From the NCBI GenBank assembly GCA_902794395.1, contig CADBHB010000002.1:1-64000 (forward strand): a stretch of 64,000 nucleotides of DNA, in the 5' to 3' direction. The DNA is from an uncultured Ruminococcus sp. Lineage in GTDB: Bacteria; Bacillota; Clostridia; Oscillospirales; Acutalibacteraceae. Made by a program: the position numbers and the translations under genes. This document shows positions 53,364 to 62,388 of the stretch, in pieces. The notes under the pieces are model-generated. The model made no database searches and had not been told where the DNA came from. It was given only the letters and a program-made list of their open reading frames with translations. Within the stretch, counting starts at the first letter, position 1. Each line of letters starts with the position of its first letter.

Positions 53364-53807
53364 TCACGCATTATTTTCTACATTTTGCAGTATCTTATAC
53401 AATATCCTGTACAGTGTCGCCGCCTCGTCCTCGGTCAAATCCATGCAGCGGCACATTTCGGCGGGCACATCAAGCGCCTTGTCGCGCAGGGCTTTTCCGC
53501 TGTCGGTCAGCTCAAGCAGCAGGTTGCGCTCGTCTTCCTTGGAGCGGGTGCGGGTGAGATATCCCTTTGCCTCCAGCTTTTTCAACAGGGGCGTCAGGGT
53601 GCTTGGGTCCAGCAGCAGCGTCTTTCCCACGGACTTAACATTGGAGCTGCCGTGCTCCCAAAAATACATCATCACCACATACTGGGTGTAGGTGAGATCG
53701 AGCGCCTTAAGCAGCGGGGTGTAGCGGCGCTGTACTTCCTTGGCGCAGAGATACATGGGAAAGCACAGTTGATTTTTCAGCCGCAACGCCTGATACTTGT
53801 CCTCCAT
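53364..53807 (-). CDS. MarR-family OhrR-like peroxide sensor
   Basis: 147 residues, winged helix with DLTYTQYVVMMYFWEHGSSNVKSVGKTLLLDPSTLTPLLKKLEAKG. A single Cys near residue 15 in NQLCFPMY matches the reactive cysteine of OhrR, which senses organic peroxides. The ATG overlaps the stop of the peroxidase gene by one base (TGATG), with no separate ribosome site. It likely represses this operon through the operator on its promoter. Confidence 0.86.
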   Translation of the reverse strand: MEDKYQALRLKNQLCFPMYLCAKEVQRRYTPLLKALDLTYTQYVVMMYFWEHGSSNVKSVGKTLLLDPSTLTPLLKKLEAKGYLTRTRSKEDERNLLLELTDSGKALRDKALDVPAEMCRCMDLTEDEAATLYRILYKILQNVENNA

Positions 53808-54346
53808 CACAGCAGCGCGGCGATTTCGCCCTCGAGCTTCTTGGGCTCAACGGTGGGGTTGTATCTGCCTGCTACCCTGCCCTCGCGGTCAATTAGAAAC
53901 TTTGTGAAGTTCCATTTGATGTCGCTTTCCGACTTGGCGGTGTCGCTTAGCTTGGCTATCGCCTTTAGCGTCGCCTTCGCCTTCAGTCCCTTGACCTCCT
54001 CGGTGGGCTGCTGAGCCTTGAGGAAGGTAAAAAGCGGCTCCTCGTTTTCGCCGTTGACCTCCACTTTCTTCATGCGCGGGAACTGGGTTTTATAGCGCAG
54101 GGTGCAAAACTGCTGTATCTCAGCGTCGCTCTCGGGCGCCTGGTTGCGGAACTGGTTGCAGGGGAAGTCGAGTATCTCGAAGCCCCGGTCGCGGTACTGC
54201 TCATAAAGCGCCTCCAGCCCCTTGTACTGGGGCGTGAAGCCGCAGCCCGTGGCGGTGTTGACTACAAGCACCACCTTGCCCCTGAGGGCGGAAAGGTCAA
54301 AGTCCTCCCCCTTGTTAGTCTTTACCGTATGATCGTAAAATGTCAT
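53807..54346 (-). CDS. Glutathione peroxidase-family thiol peroxidase
   Basis: 179 residues. Active Cys in VNTATGCGFTPQYKGL (Cys, not selenocysteine), Gln/Asn in DFPCNQF, Trp in WNFTKF; these form the family's catalytic tetrad. Bacterial members use thioredoxin, which fits the trxAB genes in the same operon. The start is at ATG 54346, eight bases after AGGAGG; the GTG at 54352 lies too close. Confidence 0.9.
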   Translation of the reverse strand: MTFYDHTVKTNKGEDFDLSALRGKVVLVVNTATGCGFTPQYKGLEALYEQYRDRGFEILDFPCNQFRNQAPESDAEIQQFCTLRYKTQFPRMKKVEVNGENEEPLFTFLKAQQPTEEVKGLKAKATLKAIAKLSDTAKSESDIKWNFTKFLIDREGRVAGRYNPTVEPKKLEGEIAALL

Positions 54347-54376
54347 CTGCACAGCCTCCTTTTAAATTATTTTGTT

Positions 54377-54391
54377 TACAAATTAATTGTA
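54377..54391. promoter_or_regulatory. OhrR-box-like operator
   Basis: TACAAATTAATTGTA is a near-perfect 15-bp palindrome matching the half-operator of Bacillus OhrR (TACAATTAAATTGTA type). It overlaps the -10 of the peroxidase operon. Confidence 0.65.
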
Positions 54392-54414
54392 TCACAACTA
54401 ATTTAACTTGTCAA
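54386..54414 (-). promoter_or_regulatory. Promoter of the gpx-ohrR-trxAB operon
   Basis: Minus strand TTGACA (54414-54409), 17-bp spacer, TACAAT (54391-54386), about 40 bases before the peroxidase start. Confidence 0.85.
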
Positions 54415-54477
54415 TACTTTGGATAAAATTATTTTGTGCACAAAGCAATTACTTCCTCACGAATTGTATAAATCTTC

Positions 54478-54506
54478 TTGTAAAATCCTTAAAACTATGT
54501 TACAAT
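54478..54506 (+). promoter_or_regulatory. Promoter of the flavodiiron gene
   Basis: TTGTAA (54478-54483), 17-bp spacer, TACAAT (54501-54506). Confidence 0.75.
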
Positions 54507-54514
54507 TGTAACAA
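54497..54514. promoter_or_regulatory. Rex-box-like operator over the flavodiiron -10
   Basis: ATGTTACAATTGTAACAA contains a perfect 16-bp palindrome and matches the Rex pattern TTGTTA-N6-TAACAA except at one end. It covers the -10 hexamer, in the same position as the site on the acn-icd-rex promoter. Confidence 0.6.
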
Positions 54515-54551
54515 GCAAACCCCAAAATATACATTTAACGGAGGTAAAACC

Positions 54552-56345
54552 ATGAACGTAACACAAGACATCAAATATGTCGGCGTAAACGACCACAAAA
54601 TCGACCTGTTTGAAGGTCAGTACGACGTACCCAACGGCATGGCGTACAATTCATATGTTATCCTTGACCAAAAGATAGCGGTCATGGACACTGTTGACCG
54701 CAACTTCAAGTTTGAGTGGCTGCAAAACCTTGACGAGGCGCTGGGCGGCAGAAAGCCCGATTTCCTCATTGTGCAGCACATGGAGCCGGACCACTCCGCA
54801 AACATCAAGAACTTTATGGAGAGCTATCCCGAGGCGACCATCGTGTCGAGCGCCAAGGCGTTCACTATGATGAAAAACTTCTTCGGCACCGAGTTTGAGG
54901 ACAGGCGCATCGTCGTAAAGGAAGGCGACACCCTCGAGCTTGGCGCGCACACCCTCGCCTTTGTCGCGGCGCCCATGGTCCACTGGCCCGAGGTCATAAT
55001 GACCTACGACACCAAGGACAAGGTGCTGTTCTCCGCCGACGGCTTCGGCAAATTTGGCGCGCTGGATGTTGACGAGGACTGGGCTTGCGAGGCAAGGCGC
55101 TACTACATAGGCATAGTCGGCAAGTATGGCGCCCAGGTTCAGAACGTGCTTAAAAAGGCGGCAAAGCTGGACATTCAAACCATCTGCCCGCTGCACGGTC
55201 CCATCCTTTCCGAAAACCTCGGCTACTATCTTGACCTCTACAACACCTGGTCGAGCTACGGCGTTGAGACCGAGGGCATTATGATCGCCTACACCTCTGT
55301 TTACGGTCACACCAAACAGGCTGTGGAGCTGCTTGCCGAAAAGCTCAAGGCAAAGGGCTGCCCCAAGGTGGTCGTTAACGACCTCGCCCGCGAGGACATG
55401 GCAGAGTGCGTGGAGGACGCCTTCCGCTACGGCAGGATAGTGCTTGCCACCACCACCTACAACGCGGACATCTTCCCCTTCATGCGCGAATTCATCAACC
55501 ATTTGACCGAGCGCAACTTCCAGAACAAGACCATCGCCTTCATCGAAAACGGCTCCTGGGCGCCGCTGGCGGCAAAGACCATGAAGAAAATGCTGGAAGG
55601 CTGCAAGAAGCTGGAATACGTTGAGCCGACCGTAAAGATCATGTCTGCTCTCAACGACGACAGCAAGGCGCAGATAGAGGACCTCGCCGAGGCGCTCTGC
55701 CACGACTACATCGAGCAGGACGGCGAAAAGGCTAACAAAAACGACCTCAACGCGCTGTTCAACATCGGCTACGGTCTGTATGTGGTCACCTCAAACGACG
55801 GCAAGAAGGACAACGGCTTGATAGTCAACACCGTGACCCAGGTAACCAACCAGCCCAACCGCGTGGCGGTATGCATCAACAAGCAGAACTACTCCCACCA
55901 CACCATAAAGAACACCGGCGTTATGAACGTCAACTGCCTGTCTGTAGCGGCGCCGTTCAGCGTATTTGAAAACTTCGGCTTCCAGAGCGGAAGAAACGTC
56001 GATAAGTTTGCTAACTGCGAGCCGCTGCGCTCCGACAACGGTCTGGTGTTCCTGCCCAAGTACATCAACTCCTTTATGTCGCTGAAGGTCGAGGACTACG
56101 TTGACCTCGACACCCACGGCATGTTCATCTGCTCCGTCACCGAGGCGCGTGTTATCGACGACAGAGAAACCATGACCTACACCTACTACCAGAACAACGT
56201 CAAGCCCAAGCCCGAAACAGAAGGCAAAAAGGGCTGGGTATGCAAGATCTGCGGCTATATCTACGAGGGCGAGGAGCTGCCCGAGGACTTCATCTGCCCG
56301 CTGTGCAAGCACGGCGTAGCGGACTTTGAGCCGATAGAAGGCTAA
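54552..56345 (+). CDS. Flavodiiron protein with flavin-reductase and rubredoxin domains
   Basis: About 598 residues. Residues 1-250: metallo-beta-lactamase-like diiron domain with ligands in QHMEPDHSANI, VHWPE, FSADGFG and CPLHGP. Residues 250-400: flavodoxin domain (SVYGHTKQAVE). Residues 415-540: flavin-reductase-like domain. C-terminal 55 residues: rubredoxin with CKICGY and CPLCKHG. Such enzymes reduce O2 to water or NO to N2O. Joining core, flavin reductase and rubredoxin in one chain would let it take electrons from NAD(P)H or a partner with few helpers. GGAGG lies seven bases before ATG 54552; the longer frame covers the promoter. Confidence 0.92.
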   Translation: MNVTQDIKYVGVNDHKIDLFEGQYDVPNGMAYNSYVILDQKIAVMDTVDRNFKFEWLQNLDEALGGRKPDFLIVQHMEPDHSANIKNFMESYPEATIVSSAKAFTMMKNFFGTEFEDRRIVVKEGDTLELGAHTLAFVAAPMVHWPEVIMTYDTKDKVLFSADGFGKFGALDVDEDWACEARRYYIGIVGKYGAQVQNVLKKAAKLDIQTICPLHGPILSENLGYYLDLYNTWSSYGVETEGIMIAYTSVYGHTKQAVELLAEKLKAKGCPKVVVNDLAREDMAECVEDAFRYGRIVLATTTYNADIFPFMREFINHLTERNFQNKTIAFIENGSWAPLAAKTMKKMLEGCKKLEYVEPTVKIMSALNDDSKAQIEDLAEALCHDYIEQDGEKANKNDLNALFNIGYGLYVVTSNDGKKDNGLIVNTVTQVTNQPNRVAVCINKQNYSHHTIKNTGVMNVNCLSVAAPFSVFENFGFQSGRNVDKFANCEPLRSDNGLVFLPKYINSFMSLKVEDYVDLDTHGMFICSVTEARVIDDRETMTYTYYQNNVKPKPETEGKKGWVCKICGYIYEGEELPEDFICPLCKHGVADFEPIEG

Positions 56346-56362
56346 CGCGGAATAAAACCATA

Positions 56363-56395
56363 GGAAAGGCTTCTTGAAAAAGGAGCCTTTCCGTT
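56363..56395 (+). terminator. Terminator between flavodiiron gene and glpK
   Basis: GGAAAGGCT-T-CTT pairs with AAG-G-AGCCTTTCC, then GTTT. The T-run is short. Confidence 0.6.
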
Positions 56396-56419
56396 TCAAT
56401 GACTACTGACTACAGAAAT

Positions 56420-57889
56420 ATGAAGCAATACATTCTCGCCCTTGACGAGGGCACTACCAGCGCGAGGAGCATACTGTTTGACCGCGACTGCCGTGTGGTG
56501 AGCGTGGCGCAGCATGAGTTCCCGCAGATATACCCGCAGCCCGGCTGGGTGGAGCACGACCCGATGGACATCTACGCCAACCAATACGCTTCGCTGACCG
56601 AGTGCGTAGCCAAAAGCGGCATATTGCCCGAGGAGATTGCGGGCGTAGGCGTGACCAACCAGCGCGAGACCGCCATAGTCTGGGACAAAACCACGGGCAA
56701 GCCCGTGTACAACGCCATAGTGTGGCAGTGCCGACGCACCGCCCCTATCTGCGAGAGTCTGAATGACTACTCGGGGATGATCGCCGAAAAGACAGGTCTT
56801 AAGCTCGACGCGTACTTCAGCGCCACCAAGATAAAATGGATCCTGGACAATGTAGACGGGGCGCGTGAAAAAGCAGAACGAGGCGAGCTGCTGTTCGGCA
56901 CCGTGGACACCTGGCTTATCTGGAAGCTCAGCGGCGGCGCCATTCACGTCACCGACCGCACAAACGCCTCGCGCACCATGCTGTATAATATCCATACGCA
57001 TAAATGGGACAAGGCGCTTTGCGACCTATTCGGAATACCTGTGACCATGCTGCCTCAAGTTAAAAGCAGCAGCGAAGTTTACGGCACCGTAAACCTCATG
57101 GGCGCCGAGGTGCCCGTCTGCGGCATCGCGGGCGACCAGCAGGCGGCGCTGTTCGGACAGGGCTGCGTAGCGCCGGGCGATTTGAAGATCACCTACGGCA
57201 CGGGCTGCTTTTTGCTTGCGAACACCGGCGAGCAGCCGGTCGGCAGCCGGCACGGTCTGTTGACCACCGTTGCCGCCACCGCCGCCGATGAGCCGATACA
57301 GTACGCGCTTGAGGGCAGCGTATTCGTGGGCGGCGCGGTAATACAATGGCTCCGCGACGAGCTGCGCTTCATCAAGGACGCCGCCGACAGCGAATACTTT
57401 GCCCGCAAGGTGCCCGACAGCGGCGGCGTATATGTGGTGCCCGCCTTTGCGGGGCTGGGCGCGCCCTACTGGGATATGCGCGCCCGCGGCACAATAACGG
57501 GACTTACCCGCGGCTCGGGCGCCGATCACATCATACGCGCGGCGCTGGAGAGCATAGCCTACCAGAGCGACGACGTGATACGCGCCATGCAAAGCGACTT
57601 CGGCGGAGCTGTCACCGCCCTGAAGGTTGACGGCGGCGCGTCGGCAAACAACCTGCTGATGCAGTTCCAGGCGGACATCTCGGATTTGGAGGTGCACCGT
57701 CCCGCGCAGAAGGAAGCTACCGCAGCGGGCGCGGCGATGCTTGCGGGACTGGCGATAGGCTTGTACCGCCGCGACGACCTTTTCGGTGACACGGCGCTGA
57801 GTACCGTGTTCCGCCCCCAAATGGACGAAGCCGAGCGCAGCCGCAAACGCGAGGGATGGCAAAAGGCTGTAAAAGCAAGCCTTGCTTAA
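56420..57889 (+). CDS. glpK: Glycerol kinase
   Basis: 489 residues from ATG 56420 ([16 protein letters not shown], the usual family N-terminus); ATG 56399 is also in frame. Neither has a good ribosome site, because the only GGAG nearby is inside the terminator stem. FGGY kinase: ATP/glycerol residues in [28 protein letters not shown] and [14 protein letters not shown]-terminal [15 protein letters not shown]. It phosphorylates glycerol to glycerol 3-phosphate. GlpF and GlpD are not near. The next gene may supply glycerol from monoglycerides. Confidence 0.93.
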   Translation: MKQYILALDEGTTSARSILFDRDCRVVSVAQHEFPQIYPQPGWVEHDPMDIYANQYASLTECVAKSGILPEEIAGVGVTNQRETAIVWDKTTGKPVYNAIVWQCRRTAPICESLNDYSGMIAEKTGLKLDAYFSATKIKWILDNVDGAREKAERGELLFGTVDTWLIWKLSGGAIHVTDRTNASRTMLYNIHTHKWDKALCDLFGIPVTMLPQVKSSSEVYGTVNLMGAEVPVCGIAGDQQAALFGQGCVAPGDLKITYGTGCFLLANTGEQPVGSRHGLLTTVAATAADEPIQYALEGSVFVGGAVIQWLRDELRFIKDAADSEYFARKVPDSGGVYVVPAFAGLGAPYWDMRARGTITGLTRGSGADHIIRAALESIAYQSDDVIRAMQSDFGGAVTALKVDGGASANNLLMQFQADISDLEVHRPAQKEATAAGAAMLAGLAIGLYRRDDLFGDTALSTVFRPQMDEAERSRKREGWQKAVKASLA

Positions 57890-57959
57890 CGTCCTGCCCG
57901 TTTTATGCGGCAAATCAAAACGCCCGCAAAAAAACCATTATTTGTAAAGGAAGTTTTAT

Positions 57960-58874
57960 ATGGAGATCCGTGAAACAACTATCCCCTCCGCAGACGGCGA
58001 GCATCAGCTTTTCTGCCGCGTGTTTGTGCCGGAGGGCGAAATAAAGGGACTTCTTCAGGTCGTGCACGGCATGACCGACCACATCTGCCGCTACGAACGC
58101 TTTATGCGCGAGATGGCTGAGCAGGGGCTGGTCTGCTTCGGCATAGATAACCTGGGGCACGGCCGCACCGCCGAAGCGGACAACAGCTTCGGCTACATAG
58201 GCAAATGGGAATGGATGGTAGACGACGTGCGCAGCACCGTCAAGATGATGAAGGAGCAGTACGGAGCCTCTCTCCCCTGTGTGCTGCTCGGTCACAGCAT
58301 GGGCTCGTTCATAGCCCGCTGTGCCACCACTCCAAAGCTTTGGGACAAGGCAATATACATGGGCACCGGCGGTCCTAATCCCGCGTCGCGCGCGGGTCTG
58401 GCTTATATTAGAGCCCTGATAAAAAAGGACGGCGAACACGGCTACTCATCCTCGGTGGAAAAGTTGATGTTCGGCAGCTACGCAAGTCATTTCGAGGGCG
58501 AAAATGATTTTATGGCGATGCTGAGCACCATTGACGAGGTAAAGCAAGCCTACCGCGAGGACAGATACTGCACCTTCCGCTTCACCCTCAACGGTTTTTA
58601 TGTGCTGGTAAAGCTGCAAATGCTCTGCAACCGCAGCACCTGGTATAAAAACGTGAGCGCGAATGTCCCGATCTTTCTTATCTCGGGCAGCGAAGACCCC
58701 GTCGGCAACTACGGCAAGGGCGTTCAGGCGGTGTACAGGCTGCTGCGCAAAAACAACAAGAACGCCGAAATGAAGCTGTATCAAAACTGCCGCCACGAGA
58801 TCCTAAACGACACCTGCAGCGAAGAGGTAGTCAAGGATATACTGACTTTCATTTTTCAAGGCACTTCCGCATGA
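57960..58874 (+). CDS. Alpha/beta hydrolase, monoglyceride-lipase-like
   Basis: 304 residues. Nucleophile elbow LLGHSMGSF (Ser about residue 113), oxyanion region VVHGMTDH, Asp in SGSEDPVGNYG, His in CRHEIL near the C-terminus. The cap between residues 150 and 230 is typical of Serine aminopeptidase S33/monoglyceride lipase relatives. No signal peptide, so it works inside the cell. 70 bp after glpK, AGGAAG before the ATG. Cleaving monoglycerides or lysolipids would yield glycerol for GlpK; the substrate is inferred from context. Confidence 0.82.
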   Translation: MEIRETTIPSADGEHQLFCRVFVPEGEIKGLLQVVHGMTDHICRYERFMREMAEQGLVCFGIDNLGHGRTAEADNSFGYIGKWEWMVDDVRSTVKMMKEQYGASLPCVLLGHSMGSFIARCATTPKLWDKAIYMGTGGPNPASRAGLAYIRALIKKDGEHGYSSSVEKLMFGSYASHFEGENDFMAMLSTIDEVKQAYREDRYCTFRFTLNGFYVLVKLQMLCNRSTWYKNVSANVPIFLISGSEDPVGNYGKGVQAVYRLLRKNNKNAEMKLYQNCRHEILNDTCSEEVVKDILTFIFQGTSA

Positions 58875-58918
58875 TCCTCACGCCGCGGATTGCGCGGCGT
58901 CGCCTCAACTGTAAATAA

Positions 58919-58968
58919 AAAAGCTTCTGTCAAGCGGATACCCTCCGCAGACAGAAGCTTTGTTTTTT
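58919..58968. terminator. Bidirectional terminator after the hydrolase gene
   Basis: AAGCTTCTGTC (58921-58931) pairs with GACAGAAGCTT (58950-58960), with an inner CGGA/TCCG stem, then TGTTTTTTT; A-rich on the other side, so it also ends the wzt-like gene. Confidence 0.85.
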
Positions 58969-59028
58969 TGATTGGAAAATGCGTATACCCCGTTTGACCT
59001 GTCGTCACTTTCGGGACAGCCGTTCGTG

Positions 59029-60309
59029 TTATTCTTCGTTCACCAATTCCAGATCGCCGAGCTTTACGGTACCCCAGGTGCGCTGCCAGGGCTGCTTTAG
59101 CGTATCGCTGACCTGGCGGCGGAACGCAAGACCCATTACATCCTCGATGTCCTCATAGGCAGAGCTATCGCTCTTTTTGTTGAAGAACACATATCGCGTA
59201 ACAAATCTGCCCCTGCGGAACTGAGAGACGTTGATGCGGAATTTCTGCTTGTGCGTTTCGCCCTTTTTGCCGCTGTAAAAATCCTCCAGCACAAAGGAGG
59301 TTATCGGCTGGCGCTGCGGCGTCTGCACCTCGATGCGCATTGAAAGCGAGGGTATATCCTCAAGGTTTTCCCACTCCAGCTCCAGATTCATCGGCTCTCC
59401 GTCGTAGAAAAGATTGGTTGTCCTGCCGTTGAATTTCACGCTCTTCATATTGAGGTCGTGACGCTTTACGGGGAACTTCAGACGATCGTCTTCGTAATTG
59501 AAGTGGAAGAACTCGTCGTTGGCGCCGCCCATATAGAGCTTGATAGCCTCGTCCACGTCTCCGTCATAAACCTTTTTGCCCTTGTCAAGCACTATGCAGC
59601 GGCTGCAAAGGTCCTGTATAGTGCCCATGTTGTGCGACACATAGAGCACCGTGCGGTTTTCGTCGATAGCCAGCTCGCGCATTTTGCTGATGCACTTTTT
59701 CTGGAACTTCATATCGCCGACCGCCAGCACCTCGTCCATTATCATGATCTCCGCGTCGAGGTGCGCCGCGACCGAAAACGCGAGCTTTACGAACATTCCC
59801 GAGGAATAGCGCTTAACGGGGGTGTCGATGAATTTCTCGCACTCGGAGAACTCGATTATCTGATCTATCTTTTTGTCTACCTCAGCCTTGGTCATGCCCA
59901 GTATCGCGCCGTTGAGATACACGTTTTCTCTGCCCGTCAGCTCCGGGTGGAAGCCCGTGCCGACCTCAAGCATACTGGCTATCCTGCCGCGGTAGGCTAT
60001 CTCGCCATCGGTGGGCGAGGTTATGCGCGAAAGCAGCTTTAGCAGGGTGCTTTTGCCCGCGCCGTTCGCGCCGATTATGCCGACGCGCTCGCCGCGCTCC
60101 ACCTCAAGCGCCACGTCGTCCAGCGCCAGAAAGGTGTCGCCCTTTTCGTAATCCCTGGCACCTATGCGGCGGTTTGGGTCCTCCTTGCCGCGCTTTTTGG
60201 CAAACCAGCTCTGCAAATCATGGCGCAGGGTGCCTGTGCCTATAACGCCCAGGCGATACTCCTTTTGCAGATGTTCTGTTTTGATTACATAATTATTTTC
60301 AAGTTTCAT
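59029..60309 (-). CDS. ABC transporter ATP-binding protein for surface polysaccharide (Wzt/TagH type)
   Basis: About 426 residues. ATPase: Walker A GANGAGKSTLLKLL, signature YSSGMFVKLAFSVAAHL, Walker B IMIMDEVLAVGD, switch His in YVSHNMG. The N-terminal extension before the ATPase and the C-terminal 150-residue beta-domain (after IKLYMGG) are those of Wzt/TagH, which bind the polymer to be exported. Downstream of the permease gene, overlapping near the GTGATTATG junction (start GTG 60315 or ATG 60309). No glycan-synthesis genes adjoin here. Confidence 0.86.
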   Translation of the reverse strand: MKLENNYVIKTEHLQKEYRLGVIGTGTLRHDLQSWFAKKRGKEDPNRRIGARDYEKGDTFLALDDVALEVERGERVGIIGANGAGKSTLLKLLSRITSPTDGEIAYRGRIASMLEVGTGFHPELTGRENVYLNGAILGMTKAEVDKKIDQIIEFSECEKFIDTPVKRYSSGMFVKLAFSVAAHLDAEIMIMDEVLAVGDMKFQKKCISKMRELAIDENRTVLYVSHNMGTIQDLCSRCIVLDKGKKVYDGDVDEAIKLYMGGANDEFFHFNYEDDRLKFPVKRHDLNMKSVKFNGRTTNLFYDGEPMNLELEWENLEDIPSLSMRIEVQTPQRQPITSFVLEDFYSGKKGETHKQKFRINVSQFRRGRFVTRYVFFNKKSDSSAYEDIEDVMGLAFRRQVSDTLKQPWQRTWGTVKLGDLELVNEE

Positions 60310-60311
60310 AA

Positions 60312-61166
60312 TCACACCGTATCAATAAAGTTCTTTTCCACCTTGTTAAACACCAGCAAACCGAACAATACAACCAAAGCGGTGACGGCAAGGCTGATAA
60401 GCCAGTACATCATCTCAAAGCTGCCGCAGCCCAAAAAGGCGTAGCGATAGCCTTCGACGATAGGCGCCACGGGGTTTGCCATGAACAGCGGATACAGCCA
60501 TGAAACGCCGGAATCGGCGATTTTGGAAGCGGGAAATACCACGGGGGTGACATACATCCACAGCGATACGCTGAAGCTGACAAGGATGTTTAGGTCGCGG
60601 TATTTCGTGGTGATGGAGGAGATTATCAGACCTACGCCCATGCCGAGCACTGCGGTCTGGACGACCATTATCGGCACAAGACAAAGGTAGATATTGGGCT
60701 GCACGTTAGGATTGGTAAAGGCGTAATAGACAACCAAACCGATAAAAACCACCATCTGTATCAGATAGTTGATGAAGCTGAAAATAATATCCGAGATAGG
60801 CGAACACATACGCGGGAAATACACCTTGCCGAATACCCTGGAATTGCTTATAAAGGTCGCGGAGCCCTTGCTGAGGCAGCCCGAGAAGAAGCCCCAGAGC
60901 AGGTTTCCCGACATATAGAACAGGAACTGAGGGATGCCGCCCGGTGAGGTCTTGGCTATGACGCCGAAAATAACGGTGAACACCACCGTTGAGATAAGCG
61001 GATTGATGATTATCCACAGCGGTCCCAGCACCGTCTGCTTGTATGACGTGGTGATGTTGCGCTTGACAAAAAGCATGATGAGGTCGCGGTAACGCCAGAT
61101 CTCCTTAAAGTCGATCTTGTACCATTTGCTTTTTGCGGAAATATAGGTGATCTTTTCGTTTTGCAT
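60312..61166 (-). CDS. ABC-2 permease for surface polysaccharide (Wzm/TagG type)
   Basis: 284 residues with six membrane helices; ABC-2 motif YRDLIMLFVKRNITTSYKQTVLGPLWIIINPL near the N-terminus, as in Wzm/TagG/RfbA permeases. Partner of the adjacent ATPase. Exports teichoic acid or another undecaprenyl-linked glycan; which one cannot be told. Confidence 0.88.
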   Translation of the reverse strand: MQNEKITYISAKSKWYKIDFKEIWRYRDLIMLFVKRNITTSYKQTVLGPLWIIINPLISTVVFTVIFGVIAKTSPGGIPQFLFYMSGNLLWGFFSGCLSKGSATFISNSRVFGKVYFPRMCSPISDIIFSFINYLIQMVVFIGLVVYYAFTNPNVQPNIYLCLVPIMVVQTAVLGMGVGLIISSITTKYRDLNILVSFSVSLWMYVTPVVFPASKIADSGVSWLYPLFMANPVAPIVEGYRYAFLGCGSFEMMYWLISLAVTALVVLFGLLVFNKVEKNFIDTV

Positions 61167-61254
61167 ACATTCACTTCCGATTATAAAAATCCAAATGATA
61201 TTTTATCACATCATCAATGCGGTGTCAATGCTTGGGACTCGGTAAAGTTACGCT

Positions 61255-61282
61255 TGATTTCCTTGCGGTAACGTGTTACAAT
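61255..61282 (+). promoter_or_regulatory. Promoter of the cyclophilin gene
   Basis: TTGATT (61255-61260), 16-bp spacer, TACAAT (61277-61282), 36 bases before the start codon. Confidence 0.65.
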
Positions 61283-61317
61283 AGGAACGATATACTTTTT
61301 GGAAAGGACAAAAAACC

Positions 61318-62001
61318 ATGATAAGAAAAACGACAAAAATCATTTGCCTGATCCTTGCGCTCGCACTCATCCTCTCCTGCCTCGCGCTGGCGGGCTGCGG
61401 CACCCCGAAAGAAGTAAAGGGCATAAAGGGAGCCAAAACCTCCGAGGTTTCGATCGCTACCGGCGACGGCGCTTCTCCCTCGGGACAGGATAACATCGAC
61501 ATAAGCGACGCTTCCTACGTGGCGATAGACGTCAAGGACTACGGCACCATCACCGTTGCTGTCTATCCGCATGTAGCGCCTATCACGGTTGAAAACTTCC
61601 TCTCGCTGGTAAAAAGCGGATTCTATGACGGACTGACCTTCCACCGCATAATGGAGGGCTTTATGATCCAGGGAGGCGACCCCAAAGGAAACGGCTCCGG
61701 CGGCAGCGACAAGGAGATAAAGGGCGAGTTTTCCTCCAACGGCGTGCAAAACGACCTAAGTCACAAGCGCGGCGTTATCTCTATGGCGCGCTCCAACGCT
61801 CCCGACAGCGCCAGCTCACAGTTCTTCATCTGCCATAAGGACAGCATCTTCCTCGACGGCAATTACGCGGCGTTCGGCGAGGTCACGGGCGGCATGGAAG
61901 TGGTAGATAAAATCGCCACCGACGCCAAACCCACCGACAACAACGGCACCATACCCAAGTCGAAGCAGCCTGTGATAAATTCCATCAAAATCGTAGAATG
62001 A
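61318..62001 (+). CDS. Lipoprotein peptidyl-prolyl isomerase (cyclophilin type)
   Basis: 227 residues. Signal peptide with lipobox LALAGC (Cys about residue 23), then a linker, then cyclophilin: [53 protein letters not shown]. The active Arg is in FHRI. It would help fold exported proteins at the outer face of the membrane. Single gene with its own promoter and terminator-like hairpin. Confidence 0.92.
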   Translation: MIRKTTKIICLILALALILSCLALAGCGTPKEVKGIKGAKTSEVSIATGDGASPSGQDNIDISDASYVAIDVKDYGTITVAVYPHVAPITVENFLSLVKSGFYDGLTFHRIMEGFMIQGGDPKGNGSGGSDKEIKGEFSSNGVQNDLSHKRGVISMARSNAPDSASSQFFICHKDSIFLDGNYAAFGEVTGGMEVVDKIATDAKPTDNNGTIPKSKQPVINSIKIVE

Positions 62002-62011
62002 AAAAAAACAC

Positions 62012-62041
62012 GACCCGCAGCCGAACCTTCAGCTGCGGGTC
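62012..62041 (+). terminator. Hairpin after the cyclophilin gene
   Basis: GACCCGCAGC (62012-62021) pairs with GCTGCGGGTC (62032-62041); no clear T-run follows. Confidence 0.55.
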
Positions 62042-62130
62042 TGCTTATGCGCGCCGTATCTGACACCAAACCGAATCCCCGGCACGCAGGGCATTATGTA
62101 CCTGCCGTACTATCGCGAATAACAACCTGC

Positions 62131-62190
62131 GGAGGGTCTTTACCTCGCTTCGCTCGGCACGGTCGCCTTCGATTTCCCTTATCTTTTTTT
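62131..62190 (-). repeat. tRNA-linked repeat, copy 3
   Basis: Minus strand: an inverted T-arm remnant of tRNA-Ala (GATAAGGGAAATCGAA), then the core GGCGACCGTGCCGAGC and GAAGCGAGGTAAA. The terminal hairpin present in copies 1 and 2 is decayed here. Confidence 0.7.
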
Positions 62191-62270
62191 GCCGAAGATA
62201 ACACTTCCATATAACACCTGCCACGCTTGTTGCGGCGTGTGCAGAGCTATAAGCATCTGCAACACTCTCC

Positions 62271-62345
62271 CTAAAAACAGTCCACAGGACTGTTTTTACC
62301 TCGCTGTGCTCGGCACGGTCGCCTTCGATCCCCCTTATCTCTTTA
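62271..62345 (-). repeat. tRNA-linked repeat, copy 2
   Basis: Minus strand: AGATAAGGGGGATCGAA, which is the inverted tRNA-Ala T-arm and acceptor with one change, then the core GGCGACCGTGCCGAGC, GAGGTAAAAAC and the hairpin AAAAACAGTCC/GGACTGTTTTT. It directly follows the terminator palindrome of tRNA-Ala. Confidence 0.78.
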
Positions 62346-62348
62346 TCA

Positions 62349-62388
62349 CCAAATAAAAACGGGTACCGAAGTACCCGTTTTTATTTGG
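62349..62388 (-). terminator. 18-bp palindrome starting in the tRNA-Ala CCA
   Basis: Arms 62371-62388 and 62349-62366 are perfect inverted repeats around a four-base loop; the first arm begins with CCA of the tRNA. The 3' arm contains TTTTT. Same design as the tRNA-Arg terminator. Confidence 0.8.

Noticed and set aside
54651-55703. 350-codon frame antisense to the flavodiiron gene
   Set aside because: Shadow frame with repetitive Val/Gly/Leu content, opposite a clear multi-domain enzyme.
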